Notes under the pieces: generated by a model
The model's database searches: none
What the model was told of the DNA's origin: nothing
The model's input: only the letters and a program-made list of their open reading frames with translations
Assembly (NCBI GenBank): GCA_944989445.1
Contig: CALYLW010000055.1
Location: 997,001 to 1,061,000 of the forward strand
DNA length: 64,000 nucleotides
Direction of reading: 5' to 3'
From: Ampullaceana balthica
Lineage: Eukaryota > Mollusca > Gastropoda > Lymnaeidae
Part shown: in pieces, positions 50,323 through 60,912 of the stretch
Layout: the number at the start of each line of letters is the position of its first letter
Numbering within the stretch: position 1 is the stretch's first letter
Position numbers and translations under genes: made by a program

Positions 50323-53277
50323 GGCTAAGCTCTATTAAAACACTCCCTGTTTGTTTGCTAGGTAATCTAACCAGTTATAATCCACTTCTTCGGAATGACA
50401 AATAGAGAATGCACAATTTTTCTTTCAGTAATTCTTCGGCAATTTTCAACTAAGCACCATAGCAGGAATTTTTTTTAATTATTTGACTGAATCACAAAAG
50501 GATAATACTTATTACAATAAAATTCATTACCCCCATGACTGTCTTTAAACTACTTTATCAATTTTAACATTACATTAATCTTACTAAAGGGCTCAGTACT
50601 GAAAGTCGGACCACAGCTATGTCTATTGCACATCTCGTGATTTGTAAACATATATATATGAATATGTTTCACAAAATAACATGGGAACTTATTTTAACTA
50701 GTTATAGGGAATAGAAAATCATTATAGAATTTATGCACTGAGCAAATAAGCTTTTTTTTTGCCTAATAACATTGAAGTCGAAGATTTTTTGTGTTTTTTT
50801 TAATGAAAAAAGAATATACTAATATAAATACGGTGTAATGTAGAATACCCAACAGATTTGAGTTGAGAAATCACTTCACAAATGAACTACACCAAAAGTG
50901 AAAAAATAATTCATCACTGATTCTATTAATTAATGGGGTTATTAGAAATCCCAGATCTAATTAGGTCATTCTTCAATTCATTTTTACACTACAGAGCTGG
51001 GCCACTTATCCACTTTATAATTAACTTTAAACAAAATTTGATAAATCCCATAATCCTAATTTTCCACCTTACCTCTGAAAAATGTTATGTATAAACATCA
51101 CAATTTGTATTATTAATTTTGAATTTACCATATAAACAGGTATTAATTTTAAGTTTGAATGCAATTGTTTGTTATTTAATAACATTCTTCACAATAATTA
51201 GCAGTTAAGCATTCATAATTAAATAGGTGATACTAATATATACTGTTTGAGATATTTTTCTGTCCTTTAAAAATGTATTAATAAATTCATAGACTTCCTA
51301 ATTAAAATTAAATTTAAATAGTTAAAATAATGATATGAAGTTAATGATAAAAAACTGTAAAATTTATTAAGTAATATTTTGAGTGGAGCACAAGTTATCA
51401 AAGGAAGTGGTGCTAATGACATTGGACATGTTTCAATGATCCCCCTCCCCCCTCAAACACAAACATTCCAAAGGATTCTGCATAAGAAATGGGCTTGGCT
51501 CAGATTTTTTTTAAAAATCAACAATTCGCAACCTTTGCTCCACTTCAAAAATTTGTCAATTTTTAGCTTGAACATTATTAAAGGTAATCCAGACTAAAAT
51601 ATGTGGTTTAAGTTGAATGCACATAAAAACTCTAATGGTCTATTAGAACGAAAGAAGAAGCATGAGGAAAAATGAATGAAATTTTCAGGCCCAAATTCAC
51701 CAGTCTTAAAACAAAAGTAATCAACAGTCTCAACTTAGAGGAATGGAAGCCCTGTTTCTGAATCCAGAGATGAATTTTGAAGGCTGTTATTTTAACATGT
51801 TCTTATTGCACTTATTTTAGTAAGGTTAGCATTTTGAAAAATTTTTCTCCCTACTTTAAATTATTGTCAGAACCAATGCCTCAGCTGAATTACTTGGTGG
51901 TAAAGCCCTCCAATTTACAAACTTCACACACACTTCCGAGTGAAAATGTGGCAATTTAGTGGATTTTGCCACTCTGAGAGTTAGCTGCAAAGCTACTTCT
52001 TAGCAATATAGGGCTGGTCATTTCTTATGATAAGCTCAAGATTGTAATGAGAAGCACTATGAGGAAAACGTTTGACGGATTTCACTGTCCTCAGGGTTGG
52101 ACAATTTTCCCTGCAACATTGAGTATATACATGTTCTCAGAAAATCCAGGACCAGAGGCTCTGATTTTGTAGCCAGCATGAGCATCCATGTCCCCAGTCC
52201 GGCAGACACTTCCCGGCTCAGACTAATCTTGTCAGCAATCTCCGAAATCATCCTGACTAAAATTACAAATGAATAGTCCACATTGTTTCAATGGACAAAC
52301 AACAGAGTACTTATAAGCCAAAGGAGAAGCCATGGAATCTCCACTTTTGGCTGGTAATCGCAATCATAGCTTTATTGTATTGATAAGTGCACTGAGCATG
52401 TATGTCTGTTAAAAATGCAGTTTGATGCTTTCCTGATGTTGGTGCTGTTTCTGGCACTCAATTTTCTGACCATTAGAAGTTTTAGCAATCTTAAGTTCCA
52501 CTTTTCAATGGTGGATCCTAGGTGAGTTCATAAAGTTTTCAAAAAGTTCTATCATTAAAACATTTACAAAAATATTTTTCAAAACAAGTGGACCAAATAA
52601 GTCTTTGTTTTTTTACTACTCCACACAGATTAAATTCTACAAATTAGTTATGTGCATGTTCTTATGAATCCATATAATATAAAGTCTGAGATGACCTCTT
52701 TGATAAGCTAAATGAAAAGCTTTTGTCAGATCAATTAAGCAATGTAAATGGGCTTTTCATTTTTTCTAGTGCTTCTATGGATACAATGTACTTTTATTTG
52801 AAATATCTACTGTCTACTGCATTTAAGATTAACTAAAAAGCAGAAAACAAAGCTTTACAGCATAGACGTGCTTTGTGTGAATCTCATAATATATGAATTA
52901 ATTTAATACAAATGATGTACATCATGTAATGAGTTTCAAGTAATTAAAATTTTAGGCATATAAATTATTAATGTTAGTGTTCAAATTTAAGAGTGAAAAA
53001 AAAAGACTGACATATACAAATTTATTTTCAAACAATCGAACAAAAAATGTTCAGTCAATTAATTTTGGCTGCAGTCAGTTTTAATTAGAACTTTTTTTTT
53101 CTTCAATTTTAGAATTTTTATTTGTATTAATACGTCTTGAATAAAAATATTTTAAATATTTATACGTAATAACAACTCAAACTGCTACCAGACTTAATGA
53201 TTGTGAAAAGAACATGACATCACTATTCCCAACAATTTTTACTAAACTTGTCGAAATTTATCTTTTAGTCAGATACA
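50323..53277. other. Unassigned stretch upstream of the PLC-beta exon
   Basis: AT-rich sequence. On the minus strand it would hold the 5'UTR, an upstream intron or the promoter. A 74-codon minus-strand frame at 52057-52281 sits in a slightly GC-richer patch but shows no known domain. Confidence 0.4.
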
Positions 53278-53450
53278 TAAAGACAATGTATTTCCTACAT
53301 CACCAGAGTTTTAATTAGTTAAAAATTGGTTAGAATTTCCGATTAACTCAGATATTAGCTTTTAATTTTAATTTAAAAATAATAATAAATGAAGTGTGAG
53401 TAATTAAACCGTGAGTAACAAAACAGGAAGAATAATTAACACTTTTTAAA
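53278..53450. repeat. Left copy of a ~165-bp direct repeat
   Basis: It contains GACAATGTATTTCCTACATC, GTTAAAAATTGGTTAG, AATAATAAATGAAGTGTGAG and AGAATAATTAACACTTTTTA. The right copy lies at 54198-54352. The interval between holds family X copy 2 and a hAT MITE. Confidence 0.85.
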
Positions 53451-53490
53451 TCCCTGATATTAACTTTGAAATCTTGTCGTCATCTCTCTC

Positions 53491-53892
53491 TGTCGTTCAC
53501 GGGCGGGCGAAAAAAAAAGTCAAGAATGACCCACTTCCCATGATGCCATCGAGCTGAAATTTGGCACATAGACTCGTGTCACCTAACAATGCATCGTAAC
53601 AAAATTTCAGATCGATCGAACGTATCGTAATTAAATTAATGCATTTTTAGTTTATCTCTATATAACATTTGTAGTTCAAATTCACGGTTTGTTATTGTTT
53701 TTCGTTCACGCGCCAGTTGAGTTCACACGTTGACACCACCCGTCGATGTCCACACCCCCTCGAGTCCCTTCCCCCAATTTTAAAGCCAGGGGACATCACT
53801 CGGTGTCAGTCTGTAAATGTTTGTCGCGTTTGAACATAATCAATACTTTTAGTTATGTCTATAAGGGATTTATAGTCAAAAACTTTGTTTAC
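53491..53892 (+). repeat. Family X copy 2 (dispersed repeat, ~400 bp)
   Basis: Ordered landmarks shared with the copy at 56148-56588: a start rich in CGTTCACGGGCGGGC, ATTTCAGATCGATCGAACG, CGTAATTAAATTAA followed by TTTTTAGTTTATCTCTATAT, CAGTCTGTAAATGTTTGTCG, then ATCAATACTTTTAGTTATG and TTATAGTCAAAAACTTTG at the end. No coding, TIR or target duplication is visible. The class is unknown. Confidence 0.7.
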
Positions 53893-53940
53893 ATTAATAG
53901 GTCTAATACAGCCAATATTTATAGGAAAGGCAATCTCACT

Positions 53941-54141
53941 CTGAGACGTCACTAGGTTTGGTGTCACCAAGTGTGGCAGCTCCATGGTGTCACCCCCTCA
54001 AGACTTTCCCCATAGACCTCCATCCAGTCTGCTAGAGCCAAATAACAGGAATATACCGAATTTTACATTTTGATGTCACCCCTTGAGATGGTGTCACCCA
54101 GTGCAGTCCGCACCCTCTGCAACCCCCTAGTGACGCCTCTG
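53941..54141. mobile_element. hAT MITE, ~201 bp
   Basis: The left terminus CTGAGACGTCACTAGG and the inverted right terminus CAGAGGCGTCACTAGG match at 14 of 16 positions. The 8-bp flanks ATCTCACT (53933-53940) and ATCTGACT (54142-54149) agree at 7 of 8, as expected for an ageing hAT target duplication. The interior has several GGTGTCACC motifs and no coding. Confidence 0.8.
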
Positions 54142-54197
54142 ATCTGACTTTTTAATAATGAAGGTGACTCTGTGACTAAATTAAGTTTAATTAAGTT

Positions 54198-54352
54198 TAA
54201 GACAATGTATTTACTACATCACCAGAGTTTAAACTCGTTAAAAATTGGTTAGCATTTCTGATTGACTCAGATTTTAGCTTTTAATTTTCATTGCAAAATA
54301 ATAATAAATGAAGTGTGAGTAAGTAAACCGGAAGAATAATTAACACTTTTTA
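54198..54352. repeat. Right copy of the ~165-bp direct repeat
   Basis: It matches 53278-53450 with about 10-15% differences and one deletion near AAACCG. The pair encloses about 750 bp. Confidence 0.85.
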
Positions 54353-55239
54353 GTCTTTTTAATACTTATTAATAGGTCTACGGTAATTGTGCAATTTTAA
54401 AAAACTAGCCCTACAGCCTAGCCTAAGTAAAAGTCAATAGTTGCTGAGTGTAATATTAATATTATTTAATTATTTTAATTATTACTCAAAATTTAATTAC
54501 TAAGTCTAAAGTCTAATGTCACTAATGTCAGCCTGTTATATTTAAATTTATGAAATTCTTATGTCATGTAATGTAATTTCTATTTTAAAATTAACCTATT
54601 CCACTAAAAAACCCACCTATAACAATTTATTAACATTCTTGATAATAATTGTCTTTAAGTCTTTATTACTTATATTATTAATAATCAATTCAATTTTTTA
54701 TGCCAATTTATGTATAACTGTAGACTGTATTGTATCAATAGTCTAGTATCATGTATCCTGACCCTAAATCTGAACTTAATTAACTTCACAAAATATCTAC
54801 TGAGTCTACTGAGAACTGAGTCTACTCAAACTTGTCAAACAAACAAAAAAGGGAAAGCCCAAGTAAATCTTAAGCCACTTAAGACTTAAGCATTACTCAT
54901 TACATTTTTTAACGAGTTGCACTACAATTAATTAATTTAAATTACATTTTAATTTTATAAAGTGTTAGCCTCAAGTAAAATCTAAAATAAAAGTCAGTGG
55001 AACCATTTTTAATCATTTACAATTGTTACACTAGTCACTACCGTTTACAGACTAAATGAATAAATGAGTTTTAATTTTAAGTGTTGTAGTGTAAGATTCA
55101 GGCTATTTAAATTTATTGTAGTTGCCATTGCTATTTAAATTAGTAGTCTATTTTCACCACAAACACAATGCTCACAAGAAAAATTTGTAAATCTACACAC
55201 TGATTGTAACACATCTCGAAGAAATTAACATAGTCTAGT
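54353..55239. other. Unassigned very AT-rich stretch
   Basis: TTTAATTA-type low-complexity sequence dominates; no gene signal is seen. Confidence 0.5.
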
Positions 55240-55610
55240 GTATCCGCGCTGCACTGAAAATAGGCAGTAGGCTCTCTCACTCCATCTTTACTGAATCTTT
55301 ACTATGAAACTATGTCCTATAACCGCGAGTGGGGAGAAAAACGCCGACAACACTTTGTACACGGTTTATCTGCTATGCTTGACTATAGTGTTGCAGCCAT
55401 TGGGCGGCTGTTCAGTGTTTGACACCACGCTCGACTGTCTGCAGTGCAATCCGCTAGCGCAGTGGCAAAGTTTTTTTTCTCTATGCCGTGTCGTCGACAG
55501 ACGAAGTTTTCATCGTGAAGGGGATCATGTGATCAAACAAAGATGGCTGTAGCAATACAGGTGAGGGCATAAGCGAGGTGGGCGCGGCCGAAATGAAAAT
55601 GGAGATGCCA
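55240..55610. promoter_or_regulatory. CpG-rich promoter-like patch
   Basis: In an AT-rich setting this ~370-bp patch has a dense run of CpGs (CCGCGC, GTCGTCGACAGACG, GGGCGCGGCCG). It contains a TCATGTGA palindrome at 55525-55532 (M-box/E-box-like) and an AAGATGGCTG string resembling a YY1 site at 55540-55549. It lies about 5 kb upstream of the PLC-beta exon on the minus strand and could serve either strand. This is inferred from composition and motifs only. Confidence 0.4.
55543..55560 (+). CDS. Possible short first coding exon (MAVAIQ)
   Basis: An ATG in the context AAACAAAGATGG is followed by five codons (Ala Val Ala Ile Gln) and a consensus donor CAG|GTGAGG at 55558-55566. The overlap of a YY1-like motif with a start codon and a nearby donor, inside a CpG-rich patch, is a common arrangement at animal gene starts. 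Six residues are too few to name a protein, and no following exon was found. An alternative is pure coincidence. Confidence 0.25.
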
Positions 55611-56147
55611 GAACATAATGATGCTGTCACGAACAATGGACAAAAATGCTTAATCCTGCACTAAATTTAGAAATATCGTGCAAAAAATGTGCTTATGTCG
55701 ATATTAATCACCCTTGAGATATTAGATGCTTCGCTTCAAATCCAAGGCAGGCAGCCTAGGCATTTTATTATATTTAGAGGCACTAAATGTCATAAAGTCA
55801 AGAATGAAAATGAAATACGCTAATACTAATTGGCTGGTAGAATCATATCAGTGATAATTATGATTCGCCTCTTGACACTTGATAAAAAAAAGTGTTGAAA
55901 AAGGGCATCCAGGCTATAAGTTAAAGTAAAAGATAACCATTCAGACACACGGCGACACGGAGAAAAAAAAAGCCGCCCCACTCAGTCAGAGGAAATGGAA
56001 CTTTGGGGCTCCGGCTCCGAGGTATTATAATTTATAACCTCACCTCAAGCCTTGATGCTTAACGTCATAGAGGTTGACACGGTTGACCCATTTAAAAATG
56101 ACAAATAATTTGAAAACAAACGCCTCTTTTTTGAGGCCCCTATCCTA

Positions 56148-56588
56148 TTAACTCGTGCACGCTTCCGGATCTGTATATGTCGTCAGCGCTTTCGGATCTG
56201 TATGTGTCGTCAACTTTTTCAAAACGCTCGTAAACACGTTTTCTGACTTGCTAGAGTGCTGAAATTTTCACAGTAGGTTTGGCTTGTGGGGAGGATTAAG
56301 CTATTAAAGTTTCAGATCGATCGAATGTACCGTAATTAAATTAAGCCATTTTTAGTTTATCTCTATATAAAACTATAATGTAGCGGCCTGCTTTTGTTGA
56401 CATTTTACGCGTCACGCTGAGTAAAGTTCAGGCATCCGTGACCAGACCTTTTCCCACCCCCTCCATTTTACAGCAAAGGGGAATTATGGCAAACTCAGTC
56501 TGTAAATGTTTGTCGCGTTTAAGCATGATCAATACTTTTTAGTTATGTCTCATATATAAGGGAATTATAGTCAAAAACTTTGTTTTTA
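56148..56588 (+). repeat. Family X copy 3
   Basis: It starts near ATTAACTCGTGCACG and carries GTTTCAGATCGATCGAATG, CGTAATTAAATTAA, TTTTTAGTTTATCTCTATAT, CTCAGTCTGTAAATGTTTG and TTATAGTCAAAAACTTTG in the same order and spacing as copy 2. It differs in having a doubled TTCGGATCTGTAT(A/G)TGTCG motif near the start. Confidence 0.7.
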
Positions 56589-56634
56589 CGGGGTTGTTTA
56601 ATAAAGAGTTTAAATTTTCATGAACATTTTTTTT

Positions 56635-56920
56635 AAAGATGAGGCCCAGCTGCAGTGAGGAATGTAGAATCTCGCATGAAAAAGCAGGAAATAATTTTTT
56701 AGTCACAAACTAAGTAGTCACACAGGGGGACTCAGAACTTTTGTGTTAGTTGGTCACATTTTATATCTCACATTAAATCCCACACCAATCACAACGAATA
56801 TCAATAAAACTTAGAGTTCTGAGTCCCCCTGTGTGACTACCTAGTTTGTGACTAAAAAATTATTTTCTGCTTTTTCATGCGAGATTCTACATTCCTCACT
56901 GCAGCTGGGCCTCATCTTTT
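56635..56920. mobile_element. Foldback element with ~105-bp arms
   Basis: The arms 56635-56739 and 56816-56920 are inverted copies that differ at only two or three positions. They begin AAAGATGAGGCCCAGC and end near CTCAGAACT, around a ~76-bp centre. Outside the arms ATGAACA recurs in inverted orientation, so the symmetry may extend further through poly-T. There is no coding. No clean target duplication can be read because both flanks are T/A runs. Such a structure would cruciform easily and, if transcribed, give long double-stranded RNA. Confidence 0.85.
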
Positions 56921-57674
56921 TAAAAAAGTTTTTTTTTGTTCATTTTATGCTTTTGTTTTTTTTTAAAGTTTTTTCTTCTCTTTTTTTTTAAACTGAACAA
57001 TTCTTTCGGAAAACTTTTTTTTTAAATTACTTGTTAATAATTTGTGGAAATATTTTAATTCTTTGGCTTTTTATGCATAAGGAATTTTATGAAATATAAC
57101 CTATTTTTCTACCATTTAGTTAGAAAGCTTTCTTTAGCTGTAAATATACATTTTAATAGTTATTTCAAGTGTTCAATTTTAAATTAACGAACAAATTAAA
57201 ATTATTAACTTTTCAAACTAAAGTGGCTAATAAAATCATAGCTAAAACTCATTCTACCTCAAAATTTAAAAAATATTTCAATGAAGATAATTTTCTTTAC
57301 TTGCCCCCTCCCTCGTCGATAATGACGTTTGTATTTGCGCTTGGGTAAAGAATCACAGGAATAACAAATAGTGGGGTTTTTTTTAATGTTTATTAAAATT
57401 AGGCTTTCCGTACTTGTTAAAATCTTATTCAAAAGGCCTTTTTATCTAGGTTGCCAGAATGAATAACATTCTCTCAAATTGATTAAAGAATGTCATATTT
57501 CCTAAAATTATAGTGATGAATGATCATCCCAGGGTTTCCCGGCAAAAAAAAATAAAGATACAGATTTTTAAAAATAAAATAAATAAATGTAGCAAGCAGC
57601 CGGTAATTGTAATACACACACCCATGGTTCCAAACATTTAATGACATACAAAATGTTATGTTATTTTATTTTTT
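56921..57674. other. Unassigned AT-rich stretch
   Basis: T-rich low-complexity sequence; no feature is supported. Confidence 0.5.
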
Positions 57675-57721
57675 ATCTGATCTTATCTGTTTACAGACGC
57701 TCCTTCTATACAGAAAGATTA
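57675..57721 (-). repeat. Orphan SINE/LINE 3' tail
   Basis: TCTTATCTGTTTACAGACGC and TCCTTCTATACAGAAAGAT match the tail of SINE copy A (41681-41720) at about 90%. No tRNA head or body accompanies it, so it is either a strongly truncated SINE or the 3' end of the partner LINE. Confidence 0.6.
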
Positions 57722-57772
57722 TATTTTTTGTTATATTACGTTATGTTATGTTTGTTATGTTTAACGCTATAT

Positions 57773-58101
57773 CAGGGGTCGGGAAACTTTTTATCTGAGA
57801 GAGCCATAGACACAACATATTTTGAAAAGTAATTCTGTGAGAGTCATACAATATGTTTAAAACCAAAAAATTCAAGTAAATTGTACATTTTGTGTAATTT
57901 CAACACTAGAAGTAAAATAAGTATGCCTCTGAATTCTTGTTAATAATATTGTTATGCTGTTTTTATATGCAATTGATATGTAGATCAAAGGAGTCTGAAT
58001 AAACCTTTTTCTTTTTTAACAATTAAACATTTGTCTGCGAGCCAGATGCAGTCATCAATAGTGCTACATCTGGCTCGCGAGCCATGGTTTCCCGACCCCT
58101 G
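57773..58101. mobile_element. hAT MITE, 329 bp
   Basis: The termini are CAGGGGTCGGGAAAC...GTTTCCCGACCCCTG, inverted and perfect over 15 bp. Subterminal CTGAGAGAGCCAT and CTGGCTCGCGAGCCAT are related. A perfect 8-bp duplication CGCTATAT flanks it (57765-57772 and 58102-58109). There is no coding. Confidence 0.93.
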
Positions 58102-58138
58102 CGCTATATGATGGTATCGTATGTTAATGTTATTTCAA

Positions 58139-58530
58139 TGGCGAGCTTACCGATGGACAGAGAAGCCGCGGAGGTCAAATGAAGGCTACAAGGATACACT
58201 CAAGACCCACTGAAGGCTTGCGGCATTGGGTATAACTCCAGGGAGGCAGCAGCCAGCGACCGAGCCTCCTGGTGCTTTATTATACGGAACGGCGCAGCAA
58301 CATGTGAGGCAAACAGACAGAACAGAAGGCTTCCAAGTCCAGATGACAGGCCAGGAAAGATCGTGCTCGAAACCCTACTGTTGACATCCCAACTATCTCT
58401 TGCCCGACATGTGGACACACCTTTCGTGCAAGAATAAAGCTAATAAGCCACCAGAGGACACACCCAGGTACCACAGCACACACATGTGATGAGAATAGTC
58501 CTCGTCCATCACGACGGACAAACAACATGT
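58139..58530 (+). pseudogene. LINE ORF2 C-terminal fragment with zinc finger
   Basis: Plus-strand pieces in different frames read GELTDGQRSRGGQMK, YKDTLKTH, IGYNSREAAASDRASW and finally SCPTCGHTFRARIKLISHQ followed by RTHPGT. The last block is a C2H2-type finger found at the C-terminus of some non-LTR retrotransposon proteins. A stop and at least two frameshifts make it dead, and it is 5'-truncated. It sits in the TTATG-rich tract. The related but distinct C-terminus of the LINE at 59-63 kb has CVSCRRDCHSRIGLISH. Confidence 0.75.
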
Positions 58531-59262
58531 TATGCCTTGGTATTGTATGTTTATGTTATGCAATAAATGTTATGTCAAATGATGTCATGGGATGCTATAT
58601 TATATTATGTTTATATTAAATTGTGTTTTGTTTGGGTTACATCTATGTTAGTTTTTTTTCCTCTCATGTCATATCATGTAATATTATTTAATTATTATGT
58701 TATGTTAAGTACTTTAATTTAATGTATTTATTTTATGATTTGGTATGTTATATATTATATGTCATGTTATTTCATGTCATATTGTGTTATATTGTGTAAT
58801 GTTACGTTCGTTTTATGTTTATGTTGTGTTAGTTATTTTATATTTTGTTATTTTATGCTATGTTTATACTATTACTATGATGTGTTAAGTTATTTATGCA
58901 AAGTTATGTAATTTCTATGTTTTGAAATGGTACATTATGCTTTGTTTTGTTTATTTTAAAGTAATGTTATGTTTGTGTTCAGTTATTTTATTCGTTTAGG
59001 TTATGTTTATGGTGTGTAATGTTAAGTTTATGTTTAATGCCATGTTCATGTATATTTATGAATGTTACCTTTATGTTTTGGTATGTTTTATATATTGTGT
59101 TATATATACTACATAAAATGTTTATAATACTTTACCGTTATTATATGTTATATTTTGTTTATATGATGTTAAGTTTATATTATGTGATATGTTATGTTTT
59201 CATCTTATTTTATGTTATAATATTTCAATGTTTTGTTGTATTATGTTGTTTTTATGTAATGT
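58531..59262. repeat. Degenerate TTATG-type low-complexity tract
   Basis: ATGTTATGTT-like words recur irregularly over about 700 bp. The plus strand is T-rich and C-poor. The same composition occurs at 57721-57765, 58110-58140 and 63877-64000, so a once continuous tract has been split by insertions. Confidence 0.8.
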
Positions 59263-59271
59263 TATATCATG

Positions 59272-59765
59272 ACATTGAAGTCACCAAGGAGGTAGATTGC
59301 TTCATTGGTGGGTATGCTGGCTAGTGTTTGATTGAGATCATCATAGAACTGGTCTTTCGCTTCTGAGCTCGAGGATAAGGTTGGAGCATAAGCACTCATG
59401 ATGTTGGCTAATCCTGAGGATGTAGATAGTCGTATTGTTAGTATCCTGTTAGTGCCCTTTGTTGGGGGTTCTGTGGAGGAGCAGAGTCCATTTTTTATGA
59501 CAAAACCAACCCCATGTTGCCTTGGTGTGTCCATTGGTCCACCCTGCCAGAAGAAAGTGTAGTTGCATTCTTTTATGGTACCACTTTCTGGGAGTCTAGT
59601 CTCCTGAAGGCAGGCAATGTCGATGTTTAGTCTGGCAAGCTCCCTGTCAATGATGGCGGTCTTCCTGGCATCATCAATAAGCTGCAGGTCGGCAGTAATG
59701 CCTGGACACATAGTCCTAACGTTCCAGCTTGCTAGGCGAAGAGCTGGAGTCTTCTTATCTTTTGT
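59272..59765 (-). pseudogene. LINE endonuclease, N-terminal two thirds (inverted)
   Basis: The minus-strand frame reads ALRLASWNVRTM, DIACLQETRLPESG, GVGFVIKNGL, IMSAYAPTLSSSSEAKDQF and ends LLGDFN. These are, in order, the Asn of SWN, the catalytic Glu of QET, the Y.P block and the catalytic Asp/Asn of GDFN in the APE fold (exonuclease-endonuclease-phosphatase). Past GDFN the frame runs into flanking DNA at about 59272. The rest of the domain continues at 60913 on the other strand. Confidence 0.9.
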
Positions 59766-59946
59766 TTTTTTTATTTCTAGGTGCAGGATTTACTGGCCTA
59801 CTTGTTGAGAAGTTCCTCTGAGCTCCACGCACCCAGTGGAGCAGGTAGGCCATGGCGGGATAGCACCTTATTGGCTGGGGGCTGCCCAGCTTGAGGCCCA
59901 CCGTCAGAAGCAACCCCTGGCGCCTAGCTCTACGAGCTCTGAGCAA
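59755..59946 (-). pseudogene. LINE leader frame upstream of the endonuclease
   Basis: A 63-codon minus-strand frame (including MAYLLHWVRGAQRNF and NPAPRNKKNKR) runs toward the endonuclease and goes out of frame at a run of eight A around 59767-59774. One base of slippage there would join it to KKTPALRLASW. It is probably the start of the LINE protein, broken by a homopolymer indel. Confidence 0.5.
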
Positions 59947-60296
59947 TTGAGCTATGGATTATAACCGGTAAACTGCTGCTTCCCGTGTTGAGTTCACGTG
60001 GGCGTGTTACTATGGAGAACCAGCTGCTGCCCAAACAGCAGATCCCCCCTCTCCACGCCAATGGTGGATCCAATGGAACGACTAATGACGATACAGCTTG
60101 GCACCATTCGCGTCGCAGGAGCTGCCGGAATGCAATGTGTTTCAGTAGCAGACCGCCTGAGGAGCTCCACTTCCTGATTTTCTGTCGGGGTTTACTCCCC
60201 TAGCCTTTCCCATGAGGGTTTAGCCGCAAGGCAGCGGAGGTTTAGAATAAGAGTTTCCCTCTCCTAGATGAGCTACCGACCATGGTTAACGAGCCT
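59947..60296 (-). other. LINE 5'UTR-like part, proximal
   Basis: GC-rich minus-strand sequence continuous with the inverted LINE part, with no long frame. Its composition matches the LINE and not the AT-rich flanks. It ends at the first copy of the SINE target duplication (60284-60296). Confidence 0.55.
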
Positions 60297-60672
60297 TCTT
60301 CTTCTTCTTCTTCGTTCTCAAAGTATTGCGTGCCGACGAGTTTTGCGCCAATTGGCCCGTGGTCTCCGACTTCAGCCTGCTGTTTTTTCTGGATGTGCTT
60401 CCATAGCCTTTGGTCAGCCAAGACCATCTGCAAGGCAGCAGTTGATTTTGGCAAGTGATGCAGGGTTCACATGCCACGGCTATAAGGGTTCCACGCATGC
60501 ATTACCCAGCCGCCTTTTATTTTCCCTAACTATGCGTTAGGTACCCACTCGAAGCTGGGTGGACTCGGGGACGCCCTAGGCCCCGGGAACAAATCCATGG
60601 CTTCCCATGGATTCGAACCCGTGACCATCGGTACGCCCGTCGAGCGCGCTACCACTCGACCACCGTATCCCC
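60297..60672 (-). mobile_element. tRNA-derived SINE, copy B, full length and nested
   Basis: The minus strand starts GGGGATACGGTGGTCGAGTG (box A region), then GTAGCGCGCTCGAC and box B GGTCACGGGTTCGAATCC. A body shared with copy A follows (CCCGGGGCCTAGGGCGTC, GGGTACCTAACGC, TGCATCACTTGCC), then a unique 3' part ending in (GAA)n at 60297-60315. A perfect 13-bp duplication GGTTAACGAGCCT flanks it (60284-60296 and 60673-60685). Inserted into the LINE 5' region after that LINE was in place. Confidence 0.93.
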
Positions 60673-60685
60673 GGTTAACGAGCCT

Positions 60686-60912
60686 CATCTACCCGAAGCT
60701 ACTGGTTTTGAGGCGCCAGTGGACCGCCTTCATCCCTTCTCCTGTTAGTAACAACATGGTCCGCCGGGCTTTTGTGTGAGCCACGCGAGAAGGCCAGGAG
60801 CTGGATTTTGGTTGACAGAGGCATTAAGAGACGCAAGCCTTTTAGGGCATTTCTAGAGGAGTGGATGCTTATCTTCCAGACCCCGCCCTGGCAATGACAA
60901 CCTTGGACCACA
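60686..60912 (-). other. LINE 5'UTR-like part, distal
   Basis: This minus-strand, GC-rich sequence is the 5'-most preserved part of the inverted LINE segment. It abuts the plus-strand endonuclease remainder at about 60912, which is the inversion joint. Confidence 0.55.

Noticed and set aside
53278..54352. Direct repeats as LTRs of a retrotransposon
   Set aside because: No TG...CA ends, primer-binding site, polypurine tract or coding between them.
58200..58528. Minus-strand open frames over the LINE zinc-finger fragment
   Set aside because: Antisense shadows of the plus-strand LINE remnant.
59262..59711. Endonuclease frame as a separate minus-strand gene (craniofacial-development-protein-like)
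   Set aside because: It ends at GDFN exactly where the plus-strand LINE resumes; it is the inverted 5' part of the same LINE.
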